Under the pieces are notes generated by a model. It was given only the letters and a program-made list of their open reading frames with translations, was not told where the DNA came from and did no database searches. A program made the translations under genes and the position numbers. Of a stretch of DNA of 64,000 nucleotides, positions 38,023-53,000 are shown piece by piece; the stretch's first letter is position 1, and every line of letters begins with the position of its first letter. Where the stretch lies: NCBI GenBank assembly GCA_003993805.1, contig RSEF01000001.1:190012493-190076492 (forward strand), in the 5' to 3' direction. Source of the stretch: Himantopus leucocephalus (Eukaryota > Chordata > Aves > Charadriiformes > Recurvirostridae).

Positions 38023-41000
38023 TGACTGCCCCACCCAAAATTCCTCAAAGCTAAACAGGGAGAGAGGGCGAAAAGCCTGACTCATTACCGGACTGAGAAA
38101 GTAACTGAGGTTCATTGGTGTCCTAGGGAGGGGAATACTAATGCAACCCTTTGTACCGCTTTGATAGATGCAAGTGAATTCCCCAATGTAGCTTCAAATT
38201 TGTGTCAAAGGGTAAGGAAGCCTGGCCCATGCATTTCCATCCAACAAAGACTAATTTCTAAAAGAATGTGTTAAACAGTTCTAAAGGTTTACGGTACCAG
38301 GTACTGAAACTAAGATCCAACTTATTTATCATGCTACATTTATTTTGAAAAAAATCCTCTGGTAAGGTATTCCTCCAGTCAAACCAGTATTATCTTCTTG
38401 GACTTGGACAGCTGTTATTTTGCAAAATGATATTTTACTGAATTTTTTTTTGGTGTGTAGCTTCAGATTACATTAATTGTAAATTAATGCTCAAGAACTT
38501 TGGACTTGGCTAATGACCACCCTTCTGAGACTGATGAGGCATTGTCTAGTAGTCAATTTTTTTTTTAAAAAAAAGCTTTTTGTTTTGTGTTTGCAATCCA
38601 GTGTGTTCCTGGAGCCTTCACTGTGAGCCCTACCTGTAATCCCCGTGAATTTGAATGCTTTAGGATTCAGTTGCACCTTTAGATCACATGCTGTCTAATA
38701 GAAGTTGTGGAATATTTTCTTGTCTGTCCTCCAGGCTAAATGACAAAATATTTTTGGTGAGCATTTCTTAATTATGGAATTCACTTCCTTTGGACCACCA
38801 TAAGAAGAAATTAGCAATATTGGGGTTTTTAAAGGATACTATCTGGAATATTGTTTGTGGTAGTGATATTTCTTAGGGTTCATGGGTGTTGTGTTTTACT
38901 GCATGTGCTTGATCAGCATGTGCAAGAGAGGAGTTAGAAAGAGGCAGAAACAAAGGGTTTGTATTATTTGTGGCCTTTTTTTAATACATACAATTCGAAA
39001 AATGTAGTGTATTAAATAAATGAAATGATTGCAGCGTGCATTTTCTCCCCAGCTAATGTGTTATTAATCATCTAGTAGAAGACAGTGTTTACCACTTCTT
39101 TTTTTCTAGAAGTGAAACAGGAATAAATACTGTGTTAAGCTTTAAGTCCAGTTTGTAGCTTGTTAAGAATTAATTTTACTCTCTTGCTTTTAGTTGAAGC
39201 ATCTTGTCATAATGGAGATGAAACAATAGAAACAATCGAGGCTGCTGAAGCACTTCTCAATATGGACTCCCCTGGTCCTATGTTGGATGAAAAAAGAATA
39301 AGTAAGTTTTTCATGAAAGCAAATCCAATCTGTATTTGCCTTGTTTATTTCTGAAAGAAGGAGGGATTCAGTGCAGCATGGTTGCATGGAATTGGTAAGA
39401 TTATTTTGCTTCCAGGCAACCTTTATGTACATAGTTTGGATATCAGAAATCCAGTGTTGTATGCAATGAAGGATTTCATTGCTATGCCAGAGTTGAACAG
39501 GCAAGGAAAGAATCAAAAATTACAGGGAAGGTGTGAATGAAGTCGGCTGGTTTAGATTGCAGTGTTTTGTTTGCCTGATAGAGGATTAGTCTGTTTATGT
39601 TACCAAGATAAAAGAATATGCACTTACATCTGCAGATTGCCTTAAATATGAATAAAAATGTGCAATCACCAAATAATTGTGCTTTTTGGGGGAGTAGGTT
39701 ATATCATTAAATTGTTCTATTTTAATAGTGCTTCTGCTAGTGTAAAATGTTATCGGCGCATGTGTTGCATTATGAACTAGTCTTCTCTCCCATGAAGGCC
39801 TTAAGCGTCATAGTTTTGTTTTATTATGTGTTTAAATTTTTGCTGTAAAAAAAATAGCTTTTAGAAGTCCTTGTGGTTGTGTGAAAATAGTCCTATTGTT
39901 CCTTTCCCTTAAGCAACTATGTTTGGGGCAACTGAAGATGATGATATGGTGGCTCCTATTACACATGTGTCAGTCACACTTGATGGGATCCCTGAGGTGG
40001 TGGAAGTCCATCAAGCCCCAGACCCTTACGCTGAATCACCAGAAACTCCAGAATTTGAACAACCAAAGAAGAAAAAAGGTAAGATGCTACCGGAGAACAG
40101 CGGCGTGGAGTAGGAGAGCAGTGGGTGGCGTGCTTACCTCCCCTGTGGGTGTCTGGAACCATCCTGGGTGTCAGGTCAAAATAAGTGAGTGGGCTCTGCT
40201 AGAAATACAGAGACAGCGTTTTCTTACTGGGTAGCGGAAGCACAGATTCTGGTGCTTAGATACTAATGATGTTGAAGAGGTAGCAACGATGGGTTATCCC
40301 ACAGGAAATATGAATCTCTGCTTGTTCCTACGTATAGTTTCTTCTTCAGAGCAGAATTGCAATACAAGTTATAGAACTTTTGTTACTGTGATTCCTGAAG
40401 CGCTTTAATTAGCTCTTACTTAGCTTCATCTAAAGGTACTTGATCTGTTCAGAGTATGGGATGAGAATGAGGAGGGTTTTTTAGCTTTTCTTAAATTATA
40501 ATGGTTTAATTTTATTTTTTTAAAAATAGCTGCATGCTATAGTAAGCGTAAGTCCCATTTGCAGTAAATAACACTTACACAGTGTCCACTGAGTGATGTT
40601 CCACTGGAGTCGGTCCTGTGCCAAAGAGTAATGAAGTGGTGTTAGCCGGACCTTCTGCTCCTGTTTTCCCACCCTGCTTCAGCGTGGACCCCATCAGAGG
40701 TCCTGAAGCTGATGTCTACAGTGGAAAAAAGTCATACAGTGCAGGCAGATGTAAGGTTCTGTTGCAACAAATTTAAAAAAAAAAAAAGACAAATAAACCA
40801 AGAGAGTTAGTTTCTGGAACTAATCGTAGGGCTGAATCAGAGCATTAGGACTTTGACAGGTTCCCCTGTGAAATAAAAGCCTTCCAGAACTGTGCTGCTG
40901 CTACCCAGCCATACTCCTGCTGAATGAGAGTGTGCATTTTTGCTGCTACTTTTGCTGCTGCTTCTGAAAGTTGGGAGTTATTATCTGTCGTAGAGTGCAT

Positions 41001-44000
41001 ATCAGCCTGCGGAGACCTTGGGGAAGCCTCCTGAGCCCCGTGTGTGTCACAAGGTCTGGTAGGGGTGGGTGTGGGTCTGTAAGTCTCTGATTCCCGTCAG
41101 AAACCTGAACCGAAACTGCTGTGGAGGAGAGCTTTACCAGCAGCTGCCCCGAGAGTGCTGCTGGGGAAACTACTGTGCTATGTGCACTACTGTGAGATAA
41201 CAAACCATAAGAGGATTTTAAACTGTTTTTTTGGTTTTGTTCTTTTCTTCTCTTCTTCTTTTTAATGTTGGCTGCTATGTGGGTCAAAACAAGGAGCCAC
41301 TGTCTGGGAGACATTTAACCTCTTTGGCTTGATGCTTTCATACCCTCTTTTGTGTTGTGCTTCTGCTTACTCCCACACCTTCCTCCTCCCTCACTGTAGG
41401 TTAGAAAACCAGTTGCTTCACAGCAAATATGTGTGTTTGTTTTTGACAGTTAGATCAGATAGAAAAAATACTAGAAAAGATGCATCAGCTTAGCATTTCA
41501 TTAACTACTTGTTTTCAATGAAGTTGAGACTTCATGAGGTAGATAGTATGGTCTCAGTGATGCTGAGGTATTACTTCAAAATGTCCAGGGATTTGTAAGG
41601 CGTTGGTGTACAGCAGTTGCTGCAAAATTTTATAGTGCACTTTAGGATGATGTGCAGCATGTGGGTGGGGTTCTTTTGGGTTGTTTTTTAAATTTTTTTT
41701 AAGTGCAATCTGTTTCCCTTCCTTTGGTCAGTTTTGTGGCACGGCAAAGGACCATGGTCATTTTGCCCTATCCATACCACTCATGATTTTATAGACTTCT
41801 AGCATATATAACCCATCAGCTAAACTTACAGGGTTGCATTGTGCAGAGCAGTGCCAGCTGACTGAGCCAGAATGGCACTGCCAAGTAGAGCTCCTCCAAG
41901 AAAATGTTTTCCAGAAGTGATGGGGTGATTTCAACTTCCTTTCCTTGTGGGCCTTCTTGCTGCAGCAAGGGAGCTGTATCCACCCATCTGCTCAACTCCA
42001 AACCTGTGTTCAGCATGGTGTTTGTACTCCTGAATGTCTGAGTACTGAGCTGCTGAACTATGGATCAGAAAGACAGGAAAAACAAAGGGATGTCAGAGAA
42101 AGAAACTTGGAAATTTGCTATGCTAATACCTTCAGTCACATTTTTGCTGTGGGAGGTATCTGGCAGTAGGTGGTCACATAAGTTGTATACACATTATTTT
42201 AAACAAAAAACACTGAAAACAGTGCAAGAAAATGTACTGAACTCTTTCTGGTATGGTATAAGTTATTTAATCAGGGTGAGCATCTCACTATATAAATATC
42301 ACATTAATTTGGAGTATGAATTTCTAACCGTAAGTGGTTTTTTGCAACCATGGAAATAGGAAAGTGGAAATACCAATTATAAATTTGATTAGCTATACAA
42401 AATTACGGTAGCTCCACATAAGGCTTAGCTCTTGCACATTCTTCATCCTTCCTCCTTATAAAATTCTCTCCTAAAAAGGAATTTAGTGATGTACTCTAAA
42501 AGGTAACAAATTCATGCTCTGTTGAACCAAAGGAGGAAGCGTGCTAATGCTTAATGTGCTTTCAGAAAATAACTTCTTTTAAACAAAGGAAACGTGTCTT
42601 GTGTGTCTCTGTTAACTGTGTTTTTGATGGTATCAGTGAGCGCCTGTAGTGTAGTCTAAAGCCATCATCTTCAGTATCTCTAGCCCAGATGTAGAGCAGT
42701 AACATCAATACCTTTCTGTAAACGAGTTTCATGTTCTTCACTGATTTTTAATTTTGGGTGGACTTCTGGTAGAGGATTGTCCAAACAGGACGTCCTGAAG
42801 TAGTCTAGGCTGAAGTAAGAGTGCCTAGGGTTGCTGTAGCAGGAGTATTCATATTTAGTAGCCTAGGTTATCCCTCATCAGAAGTGTACAAATTATGTGT
42901 GATCGGTACTTATGTTTTCTGAAGTTGACCAGCAGAAGTTCAGTCATGACCTTCTTGAACCCTCACCCACTTAATTTTCTTTTAAGACCTGATCTCATTT
43001 GGACACAAGGTCATTAATGACATCAAAATAATACTCACAGCTCCTTAATGGTGTACATCTACACCTGTACAAGAGGGAATGAGCACCCAATGGAGTCTAC
43101 CCGACACAACACTAAGGGGAGCAAAGCACTTAGCCAAAGTTACCCTGAGGGACTTCTTGTGCCGTAGAAGCTCATCTATGCAAGAGCAACTAGACATTTT
43201 AGAGAAAACAGACATTTCTGCAACCAATAATGGTGAGTGGAACAAAGCTGCTACAAATGTAGTCCAGGAGTTCTTTATCCTTTCATATGATTATATATGA
43301 AAAAAACAATATTGTAGGATTTCTTCCCTCCCGTCTTAATTCAAATCAGTGAAGACATTACTGGCCAAGACCATGGCTGAACTTTGTGTCCCACCCTCAG
43401 TCATGAGTCCTGTCTGAACGGAAGCAAGAAAATTAGACAACTCCATGCATTATGAGAGTTTCCTCACTGCAGGTCTCTCAACTAGCTATCTCTCCTCCCC
43501 CATGGCCTGTCAAAAAAAGAGAGAGAAAGAAAAAGGTGCACAGGTGGACTTAGCAAGACTGCAAATGTTAAAAGGTGGGTGCTCAAGCCAGTGTTTCTCA
43601 TTACTTCTTTATAGATACCTGGAAGTCCAGAATAAAGCAGACAGCGCTGGCTGGCAGTGAGTTTTTTTTTCAGTTAGTGAAAAACCCTCACTCTTACTCT
43701 GTAGCAGAGCCATTTCCTTTCTAAAATAGCCCCTAAAAACAAAACCAAAAGTGGAATGTTATAGTGTGTGGAATTGCACAGGTCTATTAGTCTTGCCTCC
43801 TTAGGATGTAAACTCTTTGGAAATGCGATAGAGAAAAAGAAAAATCTTTTTCTTTAGATCTTTAATTATGACAGTGTGCTCTGTGGACTAGAAATATGTT
43901 TCTCTGAGTCCTGTGTCTGCTTGGTCTATTCTGTCTCTCAAAAGAGCAAAGGTAGTATGTGAATAATTTAGGTATTGTCAATCTACAACAGGGTCAATGC

Positions 44001-47000
44001 AAAATGTGATAAGAGAAATGTTTATTTCATAAGAAAGTTCTAAAGGTTTCTGGTTAATTACATTAGCTGTAAAAGCTGCCATTGCAGGGAGTGAGCACTG
44101 ATAAAGGAATGGTGTCAAAGTTTTATATTGGAAAAATACTTCAGCATAACTTGTATTTTTTACTCCACTTATGTTTAGGTAGTTGATTTCTCAACATTTT
44201 CAAATGAATGCTCCTCATTCTTGTCATCAGTTGTAACTAACTGCTTCCTTTCAGTCTTCCTCACCAGATAGAGCCACCATGCTTATTACTTCAAAAACTG
44301 GTGTTTTTTTCAGAGCCTGTTACTGGTTCTGCTGGTTTTAACAAACAAACAGGTGACTTTCCTTTACCTGTAGCTGCTGTTCAGAAAGGTGTAAAAGACA
44401 ATAGGACTGAAAAATGTTTTCTTCATATGACAGTGTAGTTTGCTGCTGTCAGTGGAGGCTTCCAGTCTATTAAACAAGCAGACAATCGTGTTTTATCCCT
44501 AAATTCCATTTTGGTGGTGAGTGAACAATATAGCGCTCTGTATTTGATCTACCTTTTCCTGTTTAAACTCTTGCCTGCAGTTAACAGCTTATTCTTCTCA
44601 TCTTGTCTGTTTTGAGTGCTCTTAAGAGTACCTAAAAAGCCACAGAATTTTCCAAGGTACATATATTTTGGAAAAGTGAGCATAATCTTTACCAGAAGTA
44701 CGCTTAAGAGCATAGGGGGTCCAATCCTCCTGTAGAAATTGAAGAAGTTCAGCATAGGATTGAGCTCCTAACTTACTAGAAATGGAATCCTCTCTGAATG
44801 GGGAAAACAGATCTCTTCCCTTTTTAGGTCCTTGCTCTTTTTTATTTCCTTTTTTTTAAGCTGCAGTTGACTTACTGGTGGTTTATTTCAGGGAAGAAGC
44901 CAAAACCATCTCGTCCTGAGTCCCCTACCACAACTCCAAACATATCTGTGAAAAAGAAAAACAAAGACGGAAAGGGTAAGTCAAAGAGTTGTCACTGAAA
45001 TTTTTAAAAGAACATTGTTTCTGAGTGACCTGTGAAAAGAAAAAGTTCACTAGTTCTCTTGTGATGTAAAACCAGGTCTTGTGCTCAGGGGTGGTTAACA
45101 TCTCCTCTTAAGGCAAGTAAAAAATTAGCGCACGAGATTTCTTGGTGAAATACCCAGTTCCTAGGGAGAATAACGCATTTGTCACTTTAGTTGCAAAGGT
45201 CCTTGGAAACTCTTCAACCCCCTGCAGGAGCTGCTGCATTTTGAGTGAAGTCTTGGGGAGTGCTTTGCATCATGTTAGTGTTTCTTGGGCTGTGGTTATT
45301 TTGACAAATGATCTTTGAAAACGTTTTCCATCTGTGTGTGTCTAATTCTGCATGAGGAGCTAATCAAGGCTGCCAGTTGGCAGCAGGAAGTACGAAGCCC
45401 TGAATTTTGAGGAAAGTTATAACGCAGCTTGAAGACTTGGGCAGAAAACTTGGGTTTTCGATACTACTTTCATTCCTCCTGTGTTTAAAAGGAAGAAAGA
45501 AAATAAATACCACACAACTGATAGAATAAATCATTTCCTCCAGACTGAACTGTTCAGTAGCATCTGTCAGTTTTGTCAACAACTCAGTTACTTTGCTGTT
45601 GGGTCCAGTGCGTGCACCAATTCCCTGGGCTGGCATTTGAATGGCAGCCTGATGCCCCAGCCCTCACCGAGTTCTGCTGCCCTCAGTGGGAGCTGGAAAT
45701 GAGCCTCCTCTGTGTCACCACAAGTGCCTCGGGACTGATGTGCTTGCATGCACGCAATACTGGCCAGGACAGAAGCCCAGCCAGACCTGGAAGGTGGTGG
45801 CATAAGAATGTCAGAATTTCTTGAAAATAGAAAAATTGCTGTGCTGACAAATGAGTATGGGTGGTTTTTTTTTTTCTTTTGAAGAGGGATTTTCTGCTAT
45901 AACAGTGGGGAAAAAAAACACTGTTGGCAAGCAGTAAATATTTAACAGGTTAATGCCCAGCAATTTTGAGTATGCATTGTTGCCTTTTTTTATATTTTAT
46001 ATTAAAACCTGATTTTTAAGTAAAACTGAAAGAAAAGTATCAGAGGAACCTCCAGATAGTGCCAAAAGGAAATAACAGAAAATTTTAAAGCAGCTAGCTG
46101 CAAAATTAAAAGGCAGAGGAGTCTAATGTTTCTGTCTGATAGCAAGGATACACCGTATTTCACATTTGTCCATTGTTACAAAATTGCTAATTCAGAAGGA
46201 ATTAAAAAGGAACTTGTTGCCTGAAACCACTGCCTGTTACGAAAAAGGCTACAAAAGCATTTGTTTTACGTTTTGAGGAACACAGAATTGAAGTAACGGA
46301 TATTAATATAACTGGCCATGGCAGGGAAGCAGCTAGAAAATCATGAGAGTTGCCTGTCTCTCAGTATCCACAATGTTCCCCTAAGGGGAACATGTATGCT
46401 AAAATATCAAGCCCTCCATATAATTATTTGATGATAAAAACTGAGTTTTCTACATATTTCTTCTTGTGTTGTAACTCAGAGGAAGTTAACACTTATGCCT
46501 GTGAGTAAAGCAGACGTTTTCGCAGGCAGTCCTCTTCACAGTGATTTTTTTCAGTGGCTAAGCAGCGACAAATTTTCAGGCTGCCTTGATGCAGCTGAGC
46601 AATTTGAGTCTAGACTACATAAAAGCACCCTGGATTAGATGGTAAGTGGCTGGGAATGCTCTCACTCCTAGCTAACATTGTGTCTTGCCTAAGCAGTCTT
46701 AACCTTTGCCTTCGGGGTATCTGAAGGCAAACAGGCTGACCGTTTTATATAAGCTGGGAGACATTTGTTGCAAATGCAGTGTTTTTTCTCTAGGGATGCT
46801 CACTTTTCAAGTTTCCACCTGCTGAAGGAGCTGCTAACTGCCAGTGCTTGATGACTTGGCTGAATATTTGCAAAATATAGTTTGTAAGACAGTAGTATGG
46901 GAGTTTTAATTTGTAAGACACCTCCTCTTGTTGAAAAAAGTTCAGACTGGTGGTTATTATAAAAGTTGAAAAACTGCCGTGTTAAGTTAAAGCTAATGAA

Positions 47001-50000
47001 AGAGATCCTGGCACCTTCTGATGCACTGAGCAGCATTTTTTTGTGAAACTTAAATCTGCACATGCCATCCTTGCTGTGGTTTTGCACAGCTATTGTGGGA
47101 GATGATACTTTCATACAAGAAATTTTTTCCTTTCTCAGACTAACAACATATCACTAAGAAGCTTATATGCAGCTTCAAGTGTCCAAAAGAACGTCAGACA
47201 CCAAAAAAGCAGGAAAAAGGGTCTCATTAGTTATATGAGTTTAGACTCCTTAACTGTGCTGTCGGAAAAAAAAAAATGCAATCTTTGTAGTAGTTTTAAG
47301 TACTCACAATCTGTGATTTTAAACACTGANATCTTTGATTTTAAACACTGAACAAATGTGATGGATTTCCATATATAAGTGTTTGTAAAATGCTTGTTTG
47401 TTAATTTTTCAAACAAGAAATTGAATTTGAATGTTGTCTACCAGCAGGTGCTCACAGGTTTAAAAAAAAATATCTTTTTCTGAATTTTATTCTTGAAGGT
47501 TTGCCTACCTCAGCATATGCCACTGATTGCCCCATATAAATCTAATTGTTAAGTTTTTGTTTAGCCTTTTAAAGGATTATACCACTCACCTCAATTCAGC
47601 AAAGTATTTAAGCAAGGGCTTAATTTCCAGCATTTTCAGAGGATGGATCTGAACATGTTCCTATTCGAGGTAAAGCAATAGGGACTGCTTCTGTAAATGG
47701 GTTAGGCCGACGGGAAGTGTATCCATAGGTGACTCATGCTGTCTAACGTTGGTGGTTGGAACGGGGTGACTGTAGGTTGACTGGTACCTGACTCTGTACG
47801 TTACAGACAGTGGCTAGGTTGTTTGAGCACCCAGATCGTAATAACTAACAAGAATCCCTTCCCATGCCCTTCCATCACTATTTCCTAGTCTTGATGATGT
47901 ATTACAGTGTATTTGTAATCAGCTTCTTAATATTTAGATTATTTACATAATGAATAAAATATGGTCAAGTAATGTTTTTTCTTTTTTTTTTTTTTTCTGT
48001 GTCCTGAAATACTTCTATTTTAGGAAATACAATTTATCTCTGGGAGTTCTTACTAGCACTGCTCCAGGACAAAGCTACATGTCCTAAATATATCAAATGG
48101 ACTCAAAGAGAGAAGGGCATTTTCAAACTGGTAGATTCCAAGGCTGTGTCCAGGTTGTGGGGAAAACACAAAAACAAACCTGACATGAATTATGAAACAA
48201 TGGGTAGAGCTCTCAGGTATGTACATTTTTAATAATAGACTGGTTTTGTTGCCTTTGTGTTTGCATGCATGAAATGCCTCATCTAATCTGTGTAACAACA
48301 GAAAAGAGTAAGGATTCTATCCATTTGGGAAATGAAGTTATTTCAGCAAAATAAACTAGCTAACTAAAAGTAACCCTTACTAACCTCAACCCCGAATCAG
48401 TCACCTTCAGTCTCAGCTCAGACATTTTCAGTGCTGCTGCAAAAACTGCATCTTCTCAGTCAGCTGGACAAAGTAAGAGACTGAAGATTCCAAGTGGGGC
48501 AAGCCTTTGAATCTCTCTTCTCCAAAAAATCCTAAATTCAGGTGTATTGATGAAATTATTTCTCCTTGTTGCAAATGATCCCATTTCCAGTAGAAGATAC
48601 AGTTTTAGAATTCAGGTCTGGTTGCGCTTCTCTGAACTTGTGTGTACAGACAGTTTTAAAACCTCTTATTGTGTGCCTCCACCTATCAGGCTGGGATTTT
48701 TCTCATACATAAAAGACTGTACAAAATAAGCAGACATCCATGAAGCTTCAGTCTTATCTGCTGATTGATAATTGTCCAACTGAGCAGCTATGCATTTCTT
48801 TTCATTTCCCTTCACCCCTCACCTCATTGTGTGTCATTTCAAATTGTCATATTAATTTTTAAACATAGCAGAAGTAGTGCTCTCCTGTCCTATTCCCTTT
48901 GCTTTGTTGTAGCTAAAATGTCTGCCTGTGCTCACTGGTGAATAAGCATCAATTCAGGTAACTGAAAGAACTGTATAAGGATTACAAGTTTCATGCAACT
49001 TTTAAAGCGTATGAGTTGATAGCAGAGCTGCCAAGTCATGGAGGAGTTCTCTTTCTCCTCAGAGTTATCCTCAGTCTCCCCAGAGTTTAATTTCAACCTC
49101 AGAGGTTGAAATTAAAAGGTGACAAGAAATACCAATAAAAGAAAGTTGTTTGAGGAAAAAATACGCTATTAGATTGGCCACTCCTGTATAATGAAGAAAC
49201 TAGGCACTTAAAATACTGTTTACTTGCTACTGCTGGTCTCATTTTCTGGGAGGCTTGTTGCCTTTTTTTGTTTGTTTTTGTTTGGTTTTGTTTGTTTTTT
49301 GGCAAAAAGCACAGCGTAACTTGATGTGTGTACACTTTAACAGATACTACTACCAAAGAGGAATACTGGCTAAAGTAGAAGGTCAGCGCCTAGTATATCA
49401 ATTTAAAGACATGCCAAAAGATCTCATCTATATAGATGATGAAGATGCGAGCCCTAGCACAGAATCATCAGATTCAACTCTGCTTTCAACTCCTGTGGCC
49501 AATAGAAACCAGTCGAGCAGATCTAGAGCATCTGCAAATGCGGGAACAAAGGGAGGATCAACCACAGTGCTAAAAACAGGAAACTCAAAGCCTGCTAAGC
49601 TGAAAGAGCACGTAGAGGTTGTACAGCAGCAGACACCTGGCTTGACTTCAGAAATTTTGAGGACAATGCAGTCTCCGCAACCAGTACATCCCACTCAGCT
49701 TTTTCGGACAGTTCACGTAATGCAGCCATTGCAGTCCCTCACAGAAGGACATGCAGCTGTAACCAGTAATGTTTCGGATGAAACGTTAAATCCCTCGGTT
49801 CAGAATATAAGGTAAGAAAATGTACAGAAAATAAATGTATGAATAATAATAAATTCACTGGATGATGGCTAGATAGACTAGATTTTTTTGTTGTGCTCCA
49901 AAAAAATGCTCATCTCCCAGTTTGGTCAAAGTGAAACGATGTCTTTGTGGCGGATCCTAGGAATTGGGAGTTACTACAGCATACTGCGATGTGTACACTC

Positions 50001-53000
50001 ATAAATGCTCTGCCTTTGATGGAGAGACAGGCATCTTTCCTGTGGTATTAGGCCTGATGCAAATCCTTTAAAGAGGAAAAATACACAGCTTCTCTTTAAA
50101 ATTGGTATCATCAGTTCTGTCCCACAGCAGAGGCAGTATTTTCATGGCTCTGCTTTTTTTTTTTTAACTGACTGGTGTCTTCGCTTTTGAATTATACATG
50201 GTGTGTCTGCATGATCCCTTCAAAAAGACTTTCCTTCTTGCTTCTTAATTTTTCTTCTCAAGAATTTTTTGTCATCTCTTTCATCTTTTGTATTGTCCCC
50301 AGTTACAACAAGGGAAAGCTCAGTGTTATCTATTCTAGCATTTTGCTGCTGTTACAAGAGCATGTTCTTTTGATTTTAGAAAACAATTAACAGAATAATC
50401 TCATGGGAGCTGTGTATCTGCAGACTATTTTGGGAGACAGCAATCCTTCCATGCTTAAATTGTAAGTCAACTGGCTAACGCTACACAGGGTTTAAGCATC
50501 ATGACTCCTTTGCACCTACCTGTTAGCAGCAGCATCCTAATTGAAGAGGCTTTAAAAACAATACCTTAAGCCTGGTTTACCCTAGCCTGAGGGCGTCCCC
50601 TGATGGAGCTTTGTTCATCTCCACTGACTACAAAAGACCTAAACCAAAAAAATGTTCTTGTAATCTCGGCCCCTCACGGGAATGTCAAGAGTTGTATATG
50701 GTGATTCTGGATCTTAAAGCTGTTTCAGGAAAGCTTCAGGATGTAATTCAGGAGCTGCACATTCTTAATGAACTATGAGCATCACATTTTTTTGACATTT
50801 GCTCTGTTAACATCACTGTTATAATGGTTATCATTTTGTGCTGCAAAATGGCAATAATGCTATTTTCTGCTCCATTCTTTCCTTTGAAAATTACGTCCAG
50901 AGCCACCAGTAGATTTGGAGTGGTACTGACTACCTGGGGTTAACCATGCAGTTTTGTCAGAGAGAAGTAACGAGACCAAATAATTTCTTTGTTTCTAAAG
51001 AATAAGTTTTGTGCTCTCATCTCTGCTAATGCAGGGGTGCTGTAAAAGCTAGTCAGTTATTAAAACTCCACTTATATAAAAGGAACATCCAGAATAGCAA
51101 TACCAGCTAGGTTTTCCAGGAGAACTGAAAGAACAACTGAAACTGGTTAGATCAGCCTCCAGTGACTGATACAGTAGAATCAATAAGAAATGCTTTAGGA
51201 GATAACCAAGTAGTTGAGGAAGCTGAAGGATTTTTCTACAGGAAATGACAAACCAAGAGTGCAACTTCAATCAAGGAAAAAAGTTATATTATCTCTTCTT
51301 TCCTTGGCGTACAAAACCCCCAAACTTTGAAACTATCCCTGGACTTCCTAGTTTGAATCCTGTTTTTTTTTTAAAGTTTCCTTAAAAATCATGAAATGTT
51401 TTCATTCACACTGCAATATGAAAAATTCCCACTGAAAAGAGAAATTCACTGGTTAGTAAAAGCAGCAAGGGTATAAATACATGGCATCATGAAAGCAAAA
51501 ATATTTTTCATAGTTAACTGGTAGGCACTCTAAAAGAAACTGGAAAGAGTAAACATTTTTAAGTAGACAATATCTGTTTTCATTTGTCTTTTAATTCTAA
51601 AGTGCATGATTTGAAATAAAACTTTGTTTTGTTTATTGTTCTAACCAACTAGAATTAGTTCAAGATGTACATAGGGAGGGAAGGGTTATATTTGATCAGA
51701 AGTTTATGTGAAAGATAATTATGAAGAATTTGACAAAAATACCCCACCACCTGGTTTTGGAATTCATTTAGCAAATTAATAAAAGTGTGCATCAAGGCGA
51801 CATCTTGTAAGTTTTTAAAGCTTAGGAATGCAGCTACTGTGTACAGTGTAATCCTATGATTTCAGGGTTGATGAAGGATTTAATTATTTGTAAAAATTGA
51901 CTAGGCAATATAGTGAAAAGAAACAAGTACAGACATAATTGAAGCTATACAGTACCATTTAAGTCAGTAGAATAATGCTATTAAACATTAATAGGGGAAA
52001 AGTTCAGGAATTTACGGAGTTAAGTAGCTCGAGGCTAGACCTACAGTAGATTAATATCAAAACCAATATAAATAGTATAGATGGTATAAAAAATGGTAAC
52101 AACAAACAGAAGTATCCGTAAGACCTAATAAGGCAGGCAGGCAAGAAGTCCAGCCTAACATTTGGAAATTTGCTCAGTGACATTATGACATCCAATTATT
52201 GCGTTATGGTATTTCACAATCGGACCTTGGGCAATAAGCTAAGGGGAAGAAAGCAGTAGAGATGATAGATGTGTGAAGTTCGAATGAAGTTAAAGCCTTA
52301 GAGTTCTGTATTACATCTGTTCTAGTCCCATGTTTGTAACTTAAAACATTATTCCACAAAGTCTTCAATTGCCCTTTTCTTAACCAACATGACAAAACGT
52401 CTCAGATGAAGGAAAAAAAAAAAAGACCCATCGGATCTTTTCAGTACAGTATTTAATTACTGAATGGTATAGAAGTATTGCTAATTAAGAAAGAATGTAC
52501 TAAGGTGTCTGAGCAGATAGAGTGAAAATAAAAACCACAACCCAGATTTTTTTGGTCTGCTTTTAACCAGGATGGGCCAAGCTGCAAACCAAGGTGCTGA
52601 TGAGTCCTATGCAGTAGTCACTGCCCTTTCCAGGCTCTAAAAATACAGTTTATGACCAATACATTTTTGCTCAGTTTCAAAATGCAGACTTGAAATAGTT
52701 TGGTGAGGTAGAAGGACACATGGAACATTTTTTGGAGCATATGTTTTAGGTCTTGTTTTATAATAAGGCTAGAACAAAGGAACTGGATTTTGCATTTGTT
52801 TGTTCAAGCAGCCATAAATCTCTAGCAGTTGAACGTGTTTGTGTACACATTCTGAGTTGCTGCAGTGGGGTTTCCATAAGGGATGAAATGAATGGTCTAC
52901 ATGATTTGAAAATGTACTGCATGTACAATTGCCATTATAGGGTAAGAGCTGACAAACCTTCTGACGTATGCACACTCTCTGTAGGGTTGTGGTTGGAGTC

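Larger units (their letters stand above)
31316..39193 (+). other. ELF1: ELF1 coding intron 2 (7,878 bp)
   Basis: GT-AG, phase 1. Contains a GC-rich island (about 32820-33180), the large hairpin (35323-35371), the polypyrimidine tract (35589-35820), an isolated N (37662) and the 100-N gap in poly-T (37891-37990). No nested gene seen. Confidence 0.9.

Noticed and set aside
37738..38115. Lys- or Phe-rich frames across the second N gap
   Set aside because: Same artefact of N plus poly-T.
39881..40234. 117-codon plus-strand frame over exon 4
   Set aside because: Runs out of frame with the ELF1 exon and continues past its donor. The other frame encodes the conserved ELF1 segment.
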